A stretch of 64,000 nucleotides of DNA from CAWCUU01 sp963798855 (lineage in GTDB: Bacteria > Gemmatimonadota > Gemmatimonadetes > Longimicrobiales > RSA9): contig CAWCUU010000001.1 of the NCBI GenBank assembly GCA_963798855.1, positions 806,001 to 870,000 of the forward strand, read 5' to 3'. Positions 16,868-25,126 of the stretch are shown here, piece after piece. A program made the translations under genes and the position numbers. Below the pieces are notes generated by a model that was not told the origin of the DNA, searched no databases, and saw only the letters and a list, made by a program, of their open reading frames with translations. How positions within the stretch are numbered: position 1 is the stretch's first letter; each line of letters begins with the position of its first letter.

Positions 16868-17281
16868 ATGAAACGAGTCATCACCTTCGGGACCTTCGAT
16901 GTCCTGCACGTCGGACACGTGAGTATCCTCGAGCGAGCACGAGGCCTCGGAGATTATCTGGTCGTGGGCGTATCTTCGGACGAGCTGAACTTGAAGAAGA
17001 AGGGGCGGCTACCGGTGTATAACCAGGAAGACCGCCTGAGGATCATTCGTTCCCTTCGTTTCGTCGACGACGTGTTCGTCGAGGAATCGCTGGAGAAGAA
17101 GAAGGAGTACATCCTGCAGCACCGCGCCGACGTCCTGGTGATGGGAGACGACTGGAAAGGTCGTTTCGACGAGATGAAGGCCTACTGTCGGGTCGTCTAC
17201 CTGCCACGGACGCCGAGCATTTCGACGACCGAGGTGATCGAAGTGGTCAGGCGAGGCGATTTCGGCAAGCCGCGGACCTGA
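16868..17281 (+). CDS. tagD: glycerol-3-phosphate cytidylyltransferase
   Basis: Cytidylyltransferase making CDP-glycerol from CTP and glycerol-3-phosphate. The protein is 137 aa, the usual TagD size. It shows GTFDVLHVGH with the HxGH nucleotide-binding motif at residues 14-17, and RTPSISTTEVI, matching the family's RTxGISTT signature. It follows the glycerophosphotransferase by 24 bases and would supply its donor. Other cytidylyltransferase-fold enzymes (for example a heptose or ethanolamine-phosphate type) are less likely given the neighbour and length. Confidence 0.92.
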   Translation: MKRVITFGTFDVLHVGHVSILERARGLGDYLVVGVSSDELNLKKKGRLPVYNQEDRLRIIRSLRFVDDVFVEESLEKKKEYILQHRADVLVMGDDWKGRFDEMKAYCRVVYLPRTPSISTTEVIEVVRRGDFGKPRT

Positions 17282-17351
17282 GCAGCGGCCCATGCGGATG
17301 CGAAGGAAACGTCCACCTCAGCAACCAGGGCTTGAAAATCACCTCGGCCAC

Positions 17352-17367
17352 AGGCACGTTTTCCGCG
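17352..17367 (+). promoter_or_regulatory. possible sigma-54 promoter, weaker match
   Basis: AGGCACGTTTTCCGCG has a perfect -24 core (GGCACG) and GC at the right 10-base spacing (GG 17353-17354, GC 17365-17366). The -12 box is CCGC rather than TTGC. It lies 130 bases ahead of the adenylating enzyme gene at 17496 in a 214-base gap that has no other clear signal. Confidence 0.25.
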
Positions 17368-17495
17368 TACCGACTGCTGCAACGGACTTCCCCGTCCATA
17401 CATTCGCCTCGGGCCGGTGTCGGTCCGCTAGCGGGCTCCGTGCGTGCGCGCATGGGGTCGCAGTCGATTACGTCACCCTGCCAACGAAGAGGCAG

Positions 17496-18839
17496 ATGGG
17501 CAATCGTCTTCGGGTCGCGCTCTATGGTGCTGCAACAGCATATTCCGGTCAGCGCCGCTGGCGCGCGTACCTGCACGAGTGCCGAGCCGTCGAACGCGCG
17601 GGTGCCGACGTGGTCCTGGCACGGCAGCGTCAGAAACTGGGCCGGATCCTCGCCTTCGCCGCGACTCACGTCGATCACTACAGGGTGGGCCCGACCGGGC
17701 CCGCCGATGATCCCTGGACCTGGCTCGCGGACTTTCCACTGCTCGAGAAGCACGTGCTGCAGCAAACCCCGGAGCGGCTCCATGGCGATCTCCGTGGCCA
17801 TAGCATCGTCAAGTCGACGGGGGGGTCTACCGGCGAGCCGGTTAGCGTGCTCAAGACCGCCGACGGCGTGGCGGTCGAACGCGCGTGCACCTGGCTGGGT
17901 CTCGGCTGGTTCGGCATTCGTGTCGGCGATCCCTCGGTTCGCTTCTGGGGGACTCCGCTAACGCAGAGCCGGCGGCTGAGATTCCGGCTTGCCGACCTGG
18001 CCATGAACCGAATCCGGCTTTCCGCCTTTGACCTGGACGACCGGGATCTCGCCTGCTATTACCAGCGGATCCGCTCTTTTCAGCCGGCATGGTTCTACGG
18101 CTACGCCACCCTCATTGATCTCCTCGCCAGTTGGATCGAGGAGCATGGACGCGACGGACGGGGCCTCGGCCTGCGCTCGATCGTTCCCACGTCCGAGCCT
18201 TTGTCAGCCGCGCAGCGCGAGCGGATCACCCGCGTATTCGGCGCGCCGATTCAGAACGAGTACGGATGCGGCGAGGTGGGGGCCATCGCGTACGAGTGTG
18301 AGAAGGGAGCGCTCCACATCATGACGGACTCCGTGGCGGTCGAGGTGCTCGGCGATGACGGTTCACCGGTGGTGCCCGGTGAGACCGGGGAGGTCGTCGT
18401 CACCGACCTGAACAACTACGCAATGCCGCTGATCCGGTATCGACTCGGCGATCGAGCCGTTCGCGGGGGCGAGTGTGCCTGCGGGCGGCCGTACCCGACG
18501 CTCGATCGCATCGTCGGTCGCGTGCACGATGTCGTCTATACGCCGCTCGGACGGCGCTGGCACGGTGAGAAGATCGACTACCTGATGCTGTCCATCCATC
18601 AGGAGCTCTTTCCGTTCAGGCGCTACCAGGTCGTGCAGAAGCAGCCAGACCTCCTGGAGGTGCGCTTCGTCTCCGACGCGCCGATTCCTCCGGTCGCGAG
18701 ACAGCGCATCGCCGATTACGTCCGCGACCGTCTCGACGGCATGCGCGTCGACATTCGGCGTGTGCAGACCATCGAGCGGAGTGCCAGCGGCAAGTTGCGT
18801 CTGGTGTGCAACGAGCTGGAATCCACCGCCGAGCGCTGA
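17496..18839 (+). CDS. phenylacetate-CoA ligase/CapK-like adenylate-forming enzyme
   Basis: ANL-superfamily protein (447 aa) of the PaaK/CapK group found in capsule loci. Visible are the P-loop STGGSTGEPVSVLKT, the adenylate-binding YGCGEVGAIAYEC, the hinge region YRLGDRAVRGG, and CACGRPYPTLDRIVGR (two Cys). The C-terminus ends with SASGKLRLV, containing the catalytic lysine. It would activate a carboxylic acid as an acyl-adenylate, perhaps to acylate the polymer; the acid is unknown. The ATG at 17496 is chosen because the preceding 68 codons of the open frame do not resemble the family. Confidence 0.88.
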   Translation: MGNRLRVALYGAATAYSGQRRWRAYLHECRAVERAGADVVLARQRQKLGRILAFAATHVDHYRVGPTGPADDPWTWLADFPLLEKHVLQQTPERLHGDLRGHSIVKSTGGSTGEPVSVLKTADGVAVERACTWLGLGWFGIRVGDPSVRFWGTPLTQSRRLRFRLADLAMNRIRLSAFDLDDRDLACYYQRIRSFQPAWFYGYATLIDLLASWIEEHGRDGRGLGLRSIVPTSEPLSAAQRERITRVFGAPIQNEYGCGEVGAIAYECEKGALHIMTDSVAVEVLGDDGSPVVPGETGEVVVTDLNNYAMPLIRYRLGDRAVRGGECACGRPYPTLDRIVGRVHDVVYTPLGRRWHGEKIDYLMLSIHQELFPFRRYQVVQKQPDLLEVRFVSDAPIPPVARQRIADYVRDRLDGMRVDIRRVQTIERSASGKLRLVCNELESTAER

Positions 18840-18845
18840 CCCGCA

Positions 18846-20084
18846 GTGGAAACCAGAACCACAGGGCGACGGCTCCTCTTTCTTGGGCAAACGCTGCCCT
18901 ATCCGCCGGACGGTGGCGTCCAGATCCGGACCTTCAACGTTCTCCGGCTGCTCTCCACACACTTCGACGTCCACGCGCTCTGCTTCTATCGGCGCGCGTC
19001 CCACCCGACGCCCGCCCACCTCGCGCGTGCGCTCGATGGGCTGCGGAAGCTCGCCGAGGTGGAGGCGTTCCCCATTCCGCAGGAACATTCGATCGCCCGC
19101 TTGTTGCTCGATCACGCGTCGAGCACGGCGACGAGGTCCGTCTACACCGTACGCGCCTACCGCTCGGCCGCATTCCGGCAGCGCCTTTTCGCGCTGCTCT
19201 ACGCCGCACCCTTCGACCTCGTCTATATGGACAGCCTCGATCTGTCCGGCTACCTCCCTCTGCCGTCGCAGCTGCCGGTCGTTTGTACGCACCACAACAT
19301 CGAATCGGATCTGCTACGTCGACGAGCCGCCCGCGAGCGAAACCCGCTTCGTCGAGCCTACATCGCGCACCAGGCTCGCCTGATGGCCCGGGAGGAGGCC
19401 CGCTGGGCGCCTCGCGTGGATCTCAACATCGTCGTTTCCGCCGATGACGCGCGGCGCCTCGCCGAGATCGCGCCGCGGGCAGCCACCGTGGTGGTGCCCA
19501 ACGGCGTCGACACGGAGGCTTTTCGGCCCGCGACCGGGCCGGAACACGGCATCGTGTTCGTCGGAGGATACACGTGGTTTCCCAACCGCGATGCCCTCGA
19601 CTTCTTCACCCGGGAGATCCTGCCCTTGATCCGCAACGGCCAGCCCGACGACCCTCCGGTCCAGTGGGTAGGGCGCGCGCCGGACGCCGTCCGAAAGCGG
19701 TACCGCGATTCCCACGGGATCGAGCTGACTGGCTACGTCGACTCCATTCGCCCGTTCGTCGCCCGCGCCGCCTGCTATGTCGTTCCGCTACGCGTCGGAG
19801 GCGGGACCCGCCTCAAGATCCTGGACGCCTGGGCCATGGGGAAGGCGGTGGTGAGCACCGCGGCCGGTTGCGAAGGACTCGCGGCGATCGATGGAGAGAA
19901 CATCCTGATCCGCGATGACCCCGCCGCTTTTGCCGCCGCCGTCCGGCTCGTGCTGAGCGATCCGGACCTGCGATGTCGGCTTGGCGACGCCGCGAGGCGG
20001 ACGGCCGAGCATCGCTACGACTGGCGCGTCATCGGCCGGACCCTGATACCATCGCTGGAGTCTCTGATCACCACGCGATCGTAG
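18846..20084 (+). CDS. glycosyltransferase, GT4 (exosortase/EPS-locus sugar transferase type)
   Basis: GT-B protein of 412 aa with the LGQTLPYPPDGGVQIRTFNVLRLL N-terminus typical of the sugar transferase subgroup seen in PEP-CTERM/EpsH loci. It also has VCTHHNIESDLL, VVPNGVDTEAF, GGYTWFPNRDALDFF and PLRVGGGTRLKILDAWAMGKAVVST. The last replaces the usual E-x7-E block, as is normal for this subgroup. The start is GTG, six bases after the adenylating enzyme stop, so the two are cotranscribed. Donor and acceptor are not known. Confidence 0.92.
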   Translation: METRTTGRRLLFLGQTLPYPPDGGVQIRTFNVLRLLSTHFDVHALCFYRRASHPTPAHLARALDGLRKLAEVEAFPIPQEHSIARLLLDHASSTATRSVYTVRAYRSAAFRQRLFALLYAAPFDLVYMDSLDLSGYLPLPSQLPVVCTHHNIESDLLRRRAARERNPLRRAYIAHQARLMAREEARWAPRVDLNIVVSADDARRLAEIAPRAATVVVPNGVDTEAFRPATGPEHGIVFVGGYTWFPNRDALDFFTREILPLIRNGQPDDPPVQWVGRAPDAVRKRYRDSHGIELTGYVDSIRPFVARAACYVVPLRVGGGTRLKILDAWAMGKAVVSTAAGCEGLAAIDGENILIRDDPAAFAAAVRLVLSDPDLRCRLGDAARRTAEHRYDWRVIGRTLIPSLESLITTRS

Positions 20085-20520
20085 TCCCCGCGGCACCGCT
20101 CTCCTCAGGACGCGTTCCCGTACCTGACCGTTCTCCAATGCCTCCCGCTCGTGTCCATGACCACCGGTTGCGGCCTGATCGGCGCGGGCGCCGGAAAAAG
20201 ATTTCTCATCACTACGAAATCTCTGCTCTGATTGGCACACTCCTATGCGATTTGACTCAGGATGGAAAAGGTTATGAGCCATACAGTTGCGAGCGTCCTT
20301 ACGGCCTGGTCCCCCCATTGCCTTCTGGCACGCCGCCGATGACGGCGAGCTGAAACGCTGCTCAGAGCAAACCCGCCGAAAGTCGGGGGCGCAGAGCCAC
20401 GGGACTAAAGCGGTCACGCCGCCAAGTCCGCCGGGCCGCCAGCGATTCGACCCGGGATCGCAGGCGGCCTTTCTGCGCACCACCGGGATTCGACCCCGTA
20501 AGACAAGAGGCGATGCGGCC
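20085..20520 (+). other. long leader region with riboswitch
   Basis: A 436-base non-coding stretch. An AT-richer part near 20190-20280 holds a possible sigma-70 promoter (TTGACT at 20251-20256, TATGAG at 20272-20277, short 15-base spacer). The cyclic-di-GMP riboswitch at 20356-20444 follows. The 76 bases after it contain a small hairpin (CGCAG/CTGCG around 20455-20473) and AAGAGG about 10 bases before the ATG. Confidence 0.55.
20356..20444 (+). ncRNA. cyclic-di-GMP-I (GEMM) riboswitch
   Basis: The aptamer core is easy to align with the Vibrio Vc2 c-di-GMP-I riboswitch. AGAGCAAACC (20364-20373) is followed by a P2 hairpin with a GAAA tetraloop (20378-20381). Then come GGGCGCAGAGCC (20387-20398), the tetraloop-receptor-like ACGGGACTAAAG, and the 3' joining segment GCCGGGCCGCC (20430-20440). 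P3 is closed by GGAC (20402-20405) pairing GTCC (20426-20429), and P1 by CGCTG (20356-20360) pairing CAGCG (20440-20444). Ligand specificity and on/off sense cannot be read with certainty. It lies 76 bases ahead of the Big2 lipoprotein gene, so it should couple that gene to c-di-GMP. Confidence 0.88.
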
Positions 20521-21909
20521 ATGACTCGGACACGTGCAGGACTGCGATTCCGCGCGTTCGCCCTCCTCCTCACTGCCATTACGGCCCTCGCCTGCGCCCG
20601 GACGGCGCCGACCGGAGTCGATCCCGAGACGGTTCATCTCAACATCGAGCAGCTGACGCTGTCCGACGGGGATTCGACGCAGCTCACCGCGACCGTAAGG
20701 AAAGGTGGTCGCACCGTCGATGGCGTGTCCCTCGACTGGACGAGCACGAATCGGGACGTGATCCGGGTCAATGGGAGCGGCAAGGTCAAGGCGATCGGGC
20801 CGGGCACCGGAAAGGTCGTTGCTAAGAGCGGCAACGGTTCCGATACCGCGACGGTCGTGGTTACGCCGCCACCGGCGAGTCTCGAGATCGGCCCCGAGAC
20901 CTATAATTTCACGGCCAACGGGCAGACGAAGCAATTCACGGCTCAGGCGCTGGATGATTCGGGGAACATTCTCCCCGATGTCGCGTTAGAGTGGTCGAGC
21001 TCGAACTCGTCTGTAGCCACGGTGGACTCCATGGGAAGGGTCACGTCCAAGGCGGCGGGAAAGGCGACGATTGTCGTCGCGACGGTCTGTTGTGCACTGT
21101 CCGCCAGCGCTGCGATCACGGTCGCCGACGAGCAGCAGAGCGTCTCGCCTGGGAACGCCTGGTTCAGCGACGGCTTCGAGAGCGGGGACCACTCGCACTC
21201 GGAAAACGGGTTCTCCTGGGCCGTAGGCGACGGGATGGTCGCCAAGGACTACGCGCATTCCGGTCAGTACAGCATGAGGTTCGCCTATCCCGCCCGCGAC
21301 CCCGCCAAGGACGCGGACGTGGAGCAGCGATTCTCGATCGCAGCCGATGCCTCCAGCGCCCCCACGGCGATCTGGATGGAGTACTGGGTCCGCGTGCCAG
21401 AAAACATTCAGGCATACCTGGCTCGTGCTTCCGCGGAACACGACCTCGGCAAGACGTACAACAACAAGCTCTTCTCGCTGTGGTCTGAGATGTACGACAA
21501 CAGTCTGGGCGACGCCGAGACGACCGTCGAGTGGACGGCCGCGGGAGGCTTCTCGAGGATCGAGGTCAGGCCATTGGTGCTGGCCGGCGCGGATTCGCAC
21601 GCCGGTCTGAGGCCAGAGCAGCCAACCTACTACGTGGATCGCGCTCCGATCTTCCGGGCAGAGGACGCCGGCAAGTGGGTGCGCGTCCGCATCGACACGA
21701 AGGCCCGCTGCAGAGATGAGGTGAATCTGCGCATTTGGATGGACGACCGGGTCGTGGCCGAGGTCAGGGGTTTCGACTCGACCAAGGCCGATGGGCTCGA
21801 CTACTTCCGTCGCGGATACCTTTTCGGGTGGGCAAACTCGGGATTCGATGAACCGACGACGTTCTATGTCGACGACTTCAGGGTCTACACGTCGAATCCG
21901 GGTTGGTAA
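20521..21909 (+). CDS. Big2-domain lipoprotein with polysaccharide-lyase/lectin-like C-terminus
   Basis: Secreted lipoprotein of 462 aa. A basic n-region and hydrophobic stretch (FRAFALLLTAITALAC) end at a lipobox-like ALAC with Cys about residue 26. Two bacterial Ig-like (Big2) domains follow, about 38-113 and 118-200, each with the WTSTNxxVxxVxxxGxVxAxxxG or WSSSNSSVATVDSMGRVTS pattern. The last ~250 residues (FSDGFESGDHS, GQYSMRFAY, WMEYWVRVP, NNKLFSLW, FYVDDFRVY) resemble a jelly-roll carbohydrate-binding or polysaccharide-lyase domain. It may bind or trim the exopolymer outside the cell. No PEP-CTERM tail is present. The gene stands alone behind the c-di-GMP riboswitch. Confidence 0.85.
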   Translation: MTRTRAGLRFRAFALLLTAITALACARTAPTGVDPETVHLNIEQLTLSDGDSTQLTATVRKGGRTVDGVSLDWTSTNRDVIRVNGSGKVKAIGPGTGKVVAKSGNGSDTATVVVTPPPASLEIGPETYNFTANGQTKQFTAQALDDSGNILPDVALEWSSSNSSVATVDSMGRVTSKAAGKATIVVATVCCALSASAAITVADEQQSVSPGNAWFSDGFESGDHSHSENGFSWAVGDGMVAKDYAHSGQYSMRFAYPARDPAKDADVEQRFSIAADASSAPTAIWMEYWVRVPENIQAYLARASAEHDLGKTYNNKLFSLWSEMYDNSLGDAETTVEWTAAGGFSRIEVRPLVLAGADSHAGLRPEQPTYYVDRAPIFRAEDAGKWVRVRIDTKARCRDEVNLRIWMDDRVVAEVRGFDSTKADGLDYFRRGYLFGWANSGFDEPTTFYVDDFRVYTSNPGW

Positions 21910-21938
21910 GTCAGACTTGCTTCATCAATGGCACAGGA

Positions 21939-21970
21939 GGCCGGCGCGGCAACTCGATTCCGCTCCGGCC
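21939..21970. terminator. hairpin between convergent genes
   Basis: GGCCGG-cg-CGG...CCG-ct-CCGGCC forms a GC-rich stem with an internal loop in the 96-base gap between the lipoprotein gene and the convergent asparagine-synthase-like gene. A short CTTT follows on the plus strand. A bidirectional terminator is plausible. Confidence 0.35.
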
Positions 21971-22005
21971 CTTTGCATGGTGAACTTGCGGAGGTATCGC
22001 GCGGA

Positions 22006-23820
22006 TCAGGCTGCGCGAAGGACGAGATCGACGGTGTAGATCTTGTTCACCATGTCGTATATCGGGTGAAGAGGGCTCCGGCCTCCAGGGTTCGTCGCTT
22101 CCTGCACGCGGCGACTCAGAGCCTCCCTGTCCCAAATATCCAGTCGCAAGTCGTCCAATATTGTTCCGAGAACCGGACTCCCGCGGAGGAACTCGAAATT
22201 GACCCACCCGAGGCGGGGTGGCGAAAGCCGCCCGCCCGAACCGAAGTGAGCTCTCCATTGCGCGCTCTCGTACAGCTTGCGGACCACACGCGACGCTTCC
22301 TGCACGATCAGGGGAGCGTTCGTCGCCGCGAACGTCGCTGCTGTCGGAAAGGCGAGGAGTTCGGGCGCATGCCTTTGAAGGATAGACCGGTTGAGCCGAT
22401 TGTGGATCTTCGACTCGAGTGGAACCCTGCTGGTGAACAGGAGCGTTTCGGCGTCGGCGAACGGCAGCGCTACATCTACGGCCGCTCGGCAGCTGAGCAG
22501 CTGGGCATTGATATATTGGCTCCCGCGATGCTCGGATATGTAAGCCTCGAGGAGGCGCGAGGATCCTACCACGCCGCGGGCCGCCAGCCGGGTGAGGTCC
22601 GTTTCGATGCCCTCGCCGATCTCGAGGAGCCGGGCCCTTTGATCTGCGACGAAGGTATCCTCCAGACACCACTCGACTCCGAGGCTGCCGGGACGGAGTC
22701 GCTCAAGCACGGCCTCGGGAGTTCCATTCGCACCTGCTGCGGAATGACCGGCGGCTGCTTTTGCAACCTCCACGGCCTTGCCGAGCGCCCCGGATCGGAC
22801 CATGGCAGCCCCGTAGTGGCCCCCGAGGATCTCGCCGTACACCCCCGCCGTCACGGCGGTCGTGCCCATTGTCTCGAGGACGTTGCCGGCTCGTAGCCAG
22901 TGCGGAAAGACGGCGCTCTCCACCCGCTTGAATGCATTTCGGAGCCCGTCCGGATCGTACGCAGTCGCGTCGACGGGCTCGAGTCGCACGGACAGACCTC
23001 GACTGCCGCAGATTCGTTCGACCAGACGGAGCTCCCGGCCGCGAACGTCGCCGTGGCTGTAGGGGAGCAACGGCCGGCTCGACGCCTCCAGAGCCGCGAG
23101 CAGCGTTCTCGAATCCCAGCCCGCCGACATGATCAATCCGGTGGCCTGATCGCCAGGCAGCGCATCCCGTACCGCCGAAACGAGAAGGTCGAACGCGCGA
23201 TCCGCGAGACGCGCGGTTCCGGACTCTTCCGTTCCGGTCCACGCCCGGCTCGTCTCGCGGATGCGGACGCTCCCCCCGGCGTAGCTCAGCGACTGTCCCG
23301 GCAAAAGCCGACGGATCCCGCGAACAATCGTCCTCCCACCCGTGGTATGGCCTTCGCGTAGGAACTCGATCACCCCCTGCCGGTCGGGTTCGGCCCCGAG
23401 GATGGCGGTCAGGGGGCGTAGGTGGCTACTGAAGAGCAATCCACCGCCGCTGGTTGCGTAGTAGAGGGGGAAGGTGCCGCTCCACTCCGTGGCGAGGTGG
23501 GCGGTTTCCCCGTCCGGCATCAGAAGCGCGACGTTTCCCCGGCAGCCCGGCGAGAGCGCGAGCCCGTCCTGCGAGAGGGTGAACAACCGCGCCGGTCCAT
23601 CCGGGGTCCGGACGTTGCGATAGATCGACCATTCGCCATTGACTGCTCCTTCGCAGCCGGAGGCGGTGCGGAAGAGTGCACCCCCTTCGTGCGCGTGCGC
23701 CGCCAGTGCGCCGAGGGTCCTCCGCGCTTGCTCGACGCCTCCCCACACCTGCCGAAACGCGTCGACGACCCGGTGCGCCGTGTCCGGGGCGGTTCCGACT
23801 GCTCCGACCATTCCTGGCAT
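22006..23820 (-). CDS. asparagine synthase-like amidotransferase lacking the glutaminase cysteine
   Basis: Protein of 604 aa with the two-domain plan of AsnB-type enzymes. The C-terminal synthetase domain has the ATP pyrophosphatase loop SAGWDSRT (about residue 240, for SGGxDS). The N-terminal Ntn-hydrolase domain should begin MCGIxG, but here reads MPGMVGAVG, so the nucleophilic Cys2 is replaced by Pro. It is followed by recognisable glutaminase-domain strands (LATEWSGTFPLYYA, LLFSSHLRPL). Thus it may use ammonia, or act as a ligase of another kind, for example amidating uronic acids of the polymer. The ATG at 23820 is used, since the frame's upstream 69 codons do not look coding. Divergent from the glycosyltransferase at 23984. 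Confidence 0.85.
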   Translation of the reverse strand: MPGMVGAVGTAPDTAHRVVDAFRQVWGGVEQARRTLGALAAHAHEGGALFRTASGCEGAVNGEWSIYRNVRTPDGPARLFTLSQDGLALSPGCRGNVALLMPDGETAHLATEWSGTFPLYYATSGGGLLFSSHLRPLTAILGAEPDRQGVIEFLREGHTTGGRTIVRGIRRLLPGQSLSYAGGSVRIRETSRAWTGTEESGTARLADRAFDLLVSAVRDALPGDQATGLIMSAGWDSRTLLAALEASSRPLLPYSHGDVRGRELRLVERICGSRGLSVRLEPVDATAYDPDGLRNAFKRVESAVFPHWLRAGNVLETMGTTAVTAGVYGEILGGHYGAAMVRSGALGKAVEVAKAAAGHSAAGANGTPEAVLERLRPGSLGVEWCLEDTFVADQRARLLEIGEGIETDLTRLAARGVVGSSRLLEAYISEHRGSQYINAQLLSCRAAVDVALPFADAETLLFTSRVPLESKIHNRLNRSILQRHAPELLAFPTAATFAATNAPLIVQEASRVVRKLYESAQWRAHFGSGGRLSPPRLGWVNFEFLRGSPVLGTILDDLRLDIWDREALSRRVQEATNPGGRSPLHPIYDMVNKIYTVDLVLRAA

Positions 23821-23983
23821 GACACTCCCTGTAGGTGGTAAAATGAGCGGTATCCACGACCTCGACGGCAGGCGGCTCCTTCCGCCAAGGGAAGCAGGGA
23901 GACACGACTTCTCCACAAGCTGGTACTCCTGCGATCCAACGCGCAAACTGATGCATTGACAGCCGACCCCGGGTGGGGAGCGC

Positions 23984-25126
23984 ATGGGTGGGTTGAGTCG
24001 TGAGGCCGCCGAGGCGCCGCGGCGCATTGTTCACGTCTTCGAGCTGGGGGTGATCGGCGGTCAGTTCCGCGTCGTGGAGAGTCTCGCGACGGCCCAGAGG
24101 TTGGCCGGCCTCGATGCGTCCGTCGTCGTCGTGCTCGCGAGCGAGGAGGGCGGAACGCACCCCATGCTGGAGTCGATGGCGGCGGCCGGGATCGAGGTCG
24201 CGAGGGTCGTGCTTCCCGGGTCGCGGGCGTATCTGACGGAGAGGAGGGAGGTCGTGGAACGGGCGCGGACGCTGGCCGCCGAGGTCGTCCACACGCACGG
24301 GTACCGTGCCGACGTGGTGGATGCGCCCGCGACGCATCGGGCCGGCTTCGTGACCGTCTGCACCCTGCACGGCTTCACGGGAGGGGGGCTGCGCAACCGG
24401 CTCTACGAGCGGCTGCAGCGGCGTTTGGCCCGCCGTCTCGATGCCGTCATAGCGGTCAGTGATCCACTGAGGGATTTCCTCCTGGAGGAGGGCGTTGCCG
24501 CAGATCGGCTGCATGTCGTGCGCAACGGCTGGTGTTCGACCGCGCCTCTCCTCGAGCGGAACGCGGCGCGGGAGGTGCTCGGAGTCGGCGACTCATTCGT
24601 GATCGGCTGGGTCGGGCGCGTCAGCCGGGAGAAGGGGCCCGACGTGTTCGTCGACGCGATACGCTCGCTCGATATGGATGACGTCGAGGCACTCGTGATC
24701 GGCGATGGCCCACTCCGTGAAAGCCTGGCTGCACGCGCCTCGGGACCGCCCATTCGATGGAAAGGGGTAGTGCATCGAGCCGACACACTGTTCGCCGGCT
24801 TCGACGCCTTCGTGCTCTCTTCTCGCACCGAGGGCACACCTCTCGTCTTGCTGGAGGCGATTCGGGCCGGCGTCCCTGTGGTCGCCACTCGCGTCGGCGG
24901 CGTTCCCGACGTGGTCGGTTCGGAGGAGGCGGCGCTCGTCCCGCCCGAGGATCCCGCTGCGATCGCCGCCGCCATACGCGAGCTTCGGGCAGATCCGGAA
25001 TCGGCGCGACGGCGTGCCGCTGCTGCGCGGCGGCGGATCGCCGAGCAGCTCGGGCCGGAGCGGTGGGTGGAGGCTTATCAGCGCGTTTACCATAGCGCGC
25101 TCGCGCGTCATCGGAGTCACGATTGA
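23984..25126 (+). CDS. glycosyltransferase, GT4 family
   Basis: GT-B enzyme of 380 aa. It has HVFELGVIGGQFRVVESLA at the N-terminus, VVHTHGYRADVVD, and a C-terminal half with IGWVGRVSREKGPDVFVDAI and SSRTEGTPLVLLEAIRAGVPVVATRVGGVPDVV, a complete E-x7-E motif. It starts 163 bases from the divergent asparagine-synthase-like gene. Its stop overlaps the start of the following GT2 gene (TGATG), so the two are coupled. Confidence 0.92.
   Translation: MGGLSREAAEAPRRIVHVFELGVIGGQFRVVESLATAQRLAGLDASVVVVLASEEGGTHPMLESMAAAGIEVARVVLPGSRAYLTERREVVERARTLAAEVVHTHGYRADVVDAPATHRAGFVTVCTLHGFTGGGLRNRLYERLQRRLARRLDAVIAVSDPLRDFLLEEGVAADRLHVVRNGWCSTAPLLERNAAREVLGVGDSFVIGWVGRVSREKGPDVFVDAIRSLDMDDVEALVIGDGPLRESLAARASGPPIRWKGVVHRADTLFAGFDAFVLSSRTEGTPLVLLEAIRAGVPVVATRVGGVPDVVGSEEAALVPPEDPAAIAAAIRELRADPESARRRAAAARRRIAEQLGPERWVEAYQRVYHSALARHRSHD

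Noticed and set aside
20231..20249. TTGGCACACTCCTATGCG as a sigma-54 promoter for the lipoprotein gene
   Set aside because: GG and GC are 11 bases apart instead of 10, and the -12 box is TATGC. It could only work if the sequence has an extra base.
20483..20500. GGGATTCGACCCC resembling a tRNA T-arm
   Set aside because: No acceptor, D or anticodon arms around it, and the loop is offset; treated as part of the riboswitch leader.
20521..21909. Big2 lipoprotein as the exosortase substrate
   Set aside because: It ends DDFRVYTSNPGW with no PEP motif, membrane helix or basic tail.
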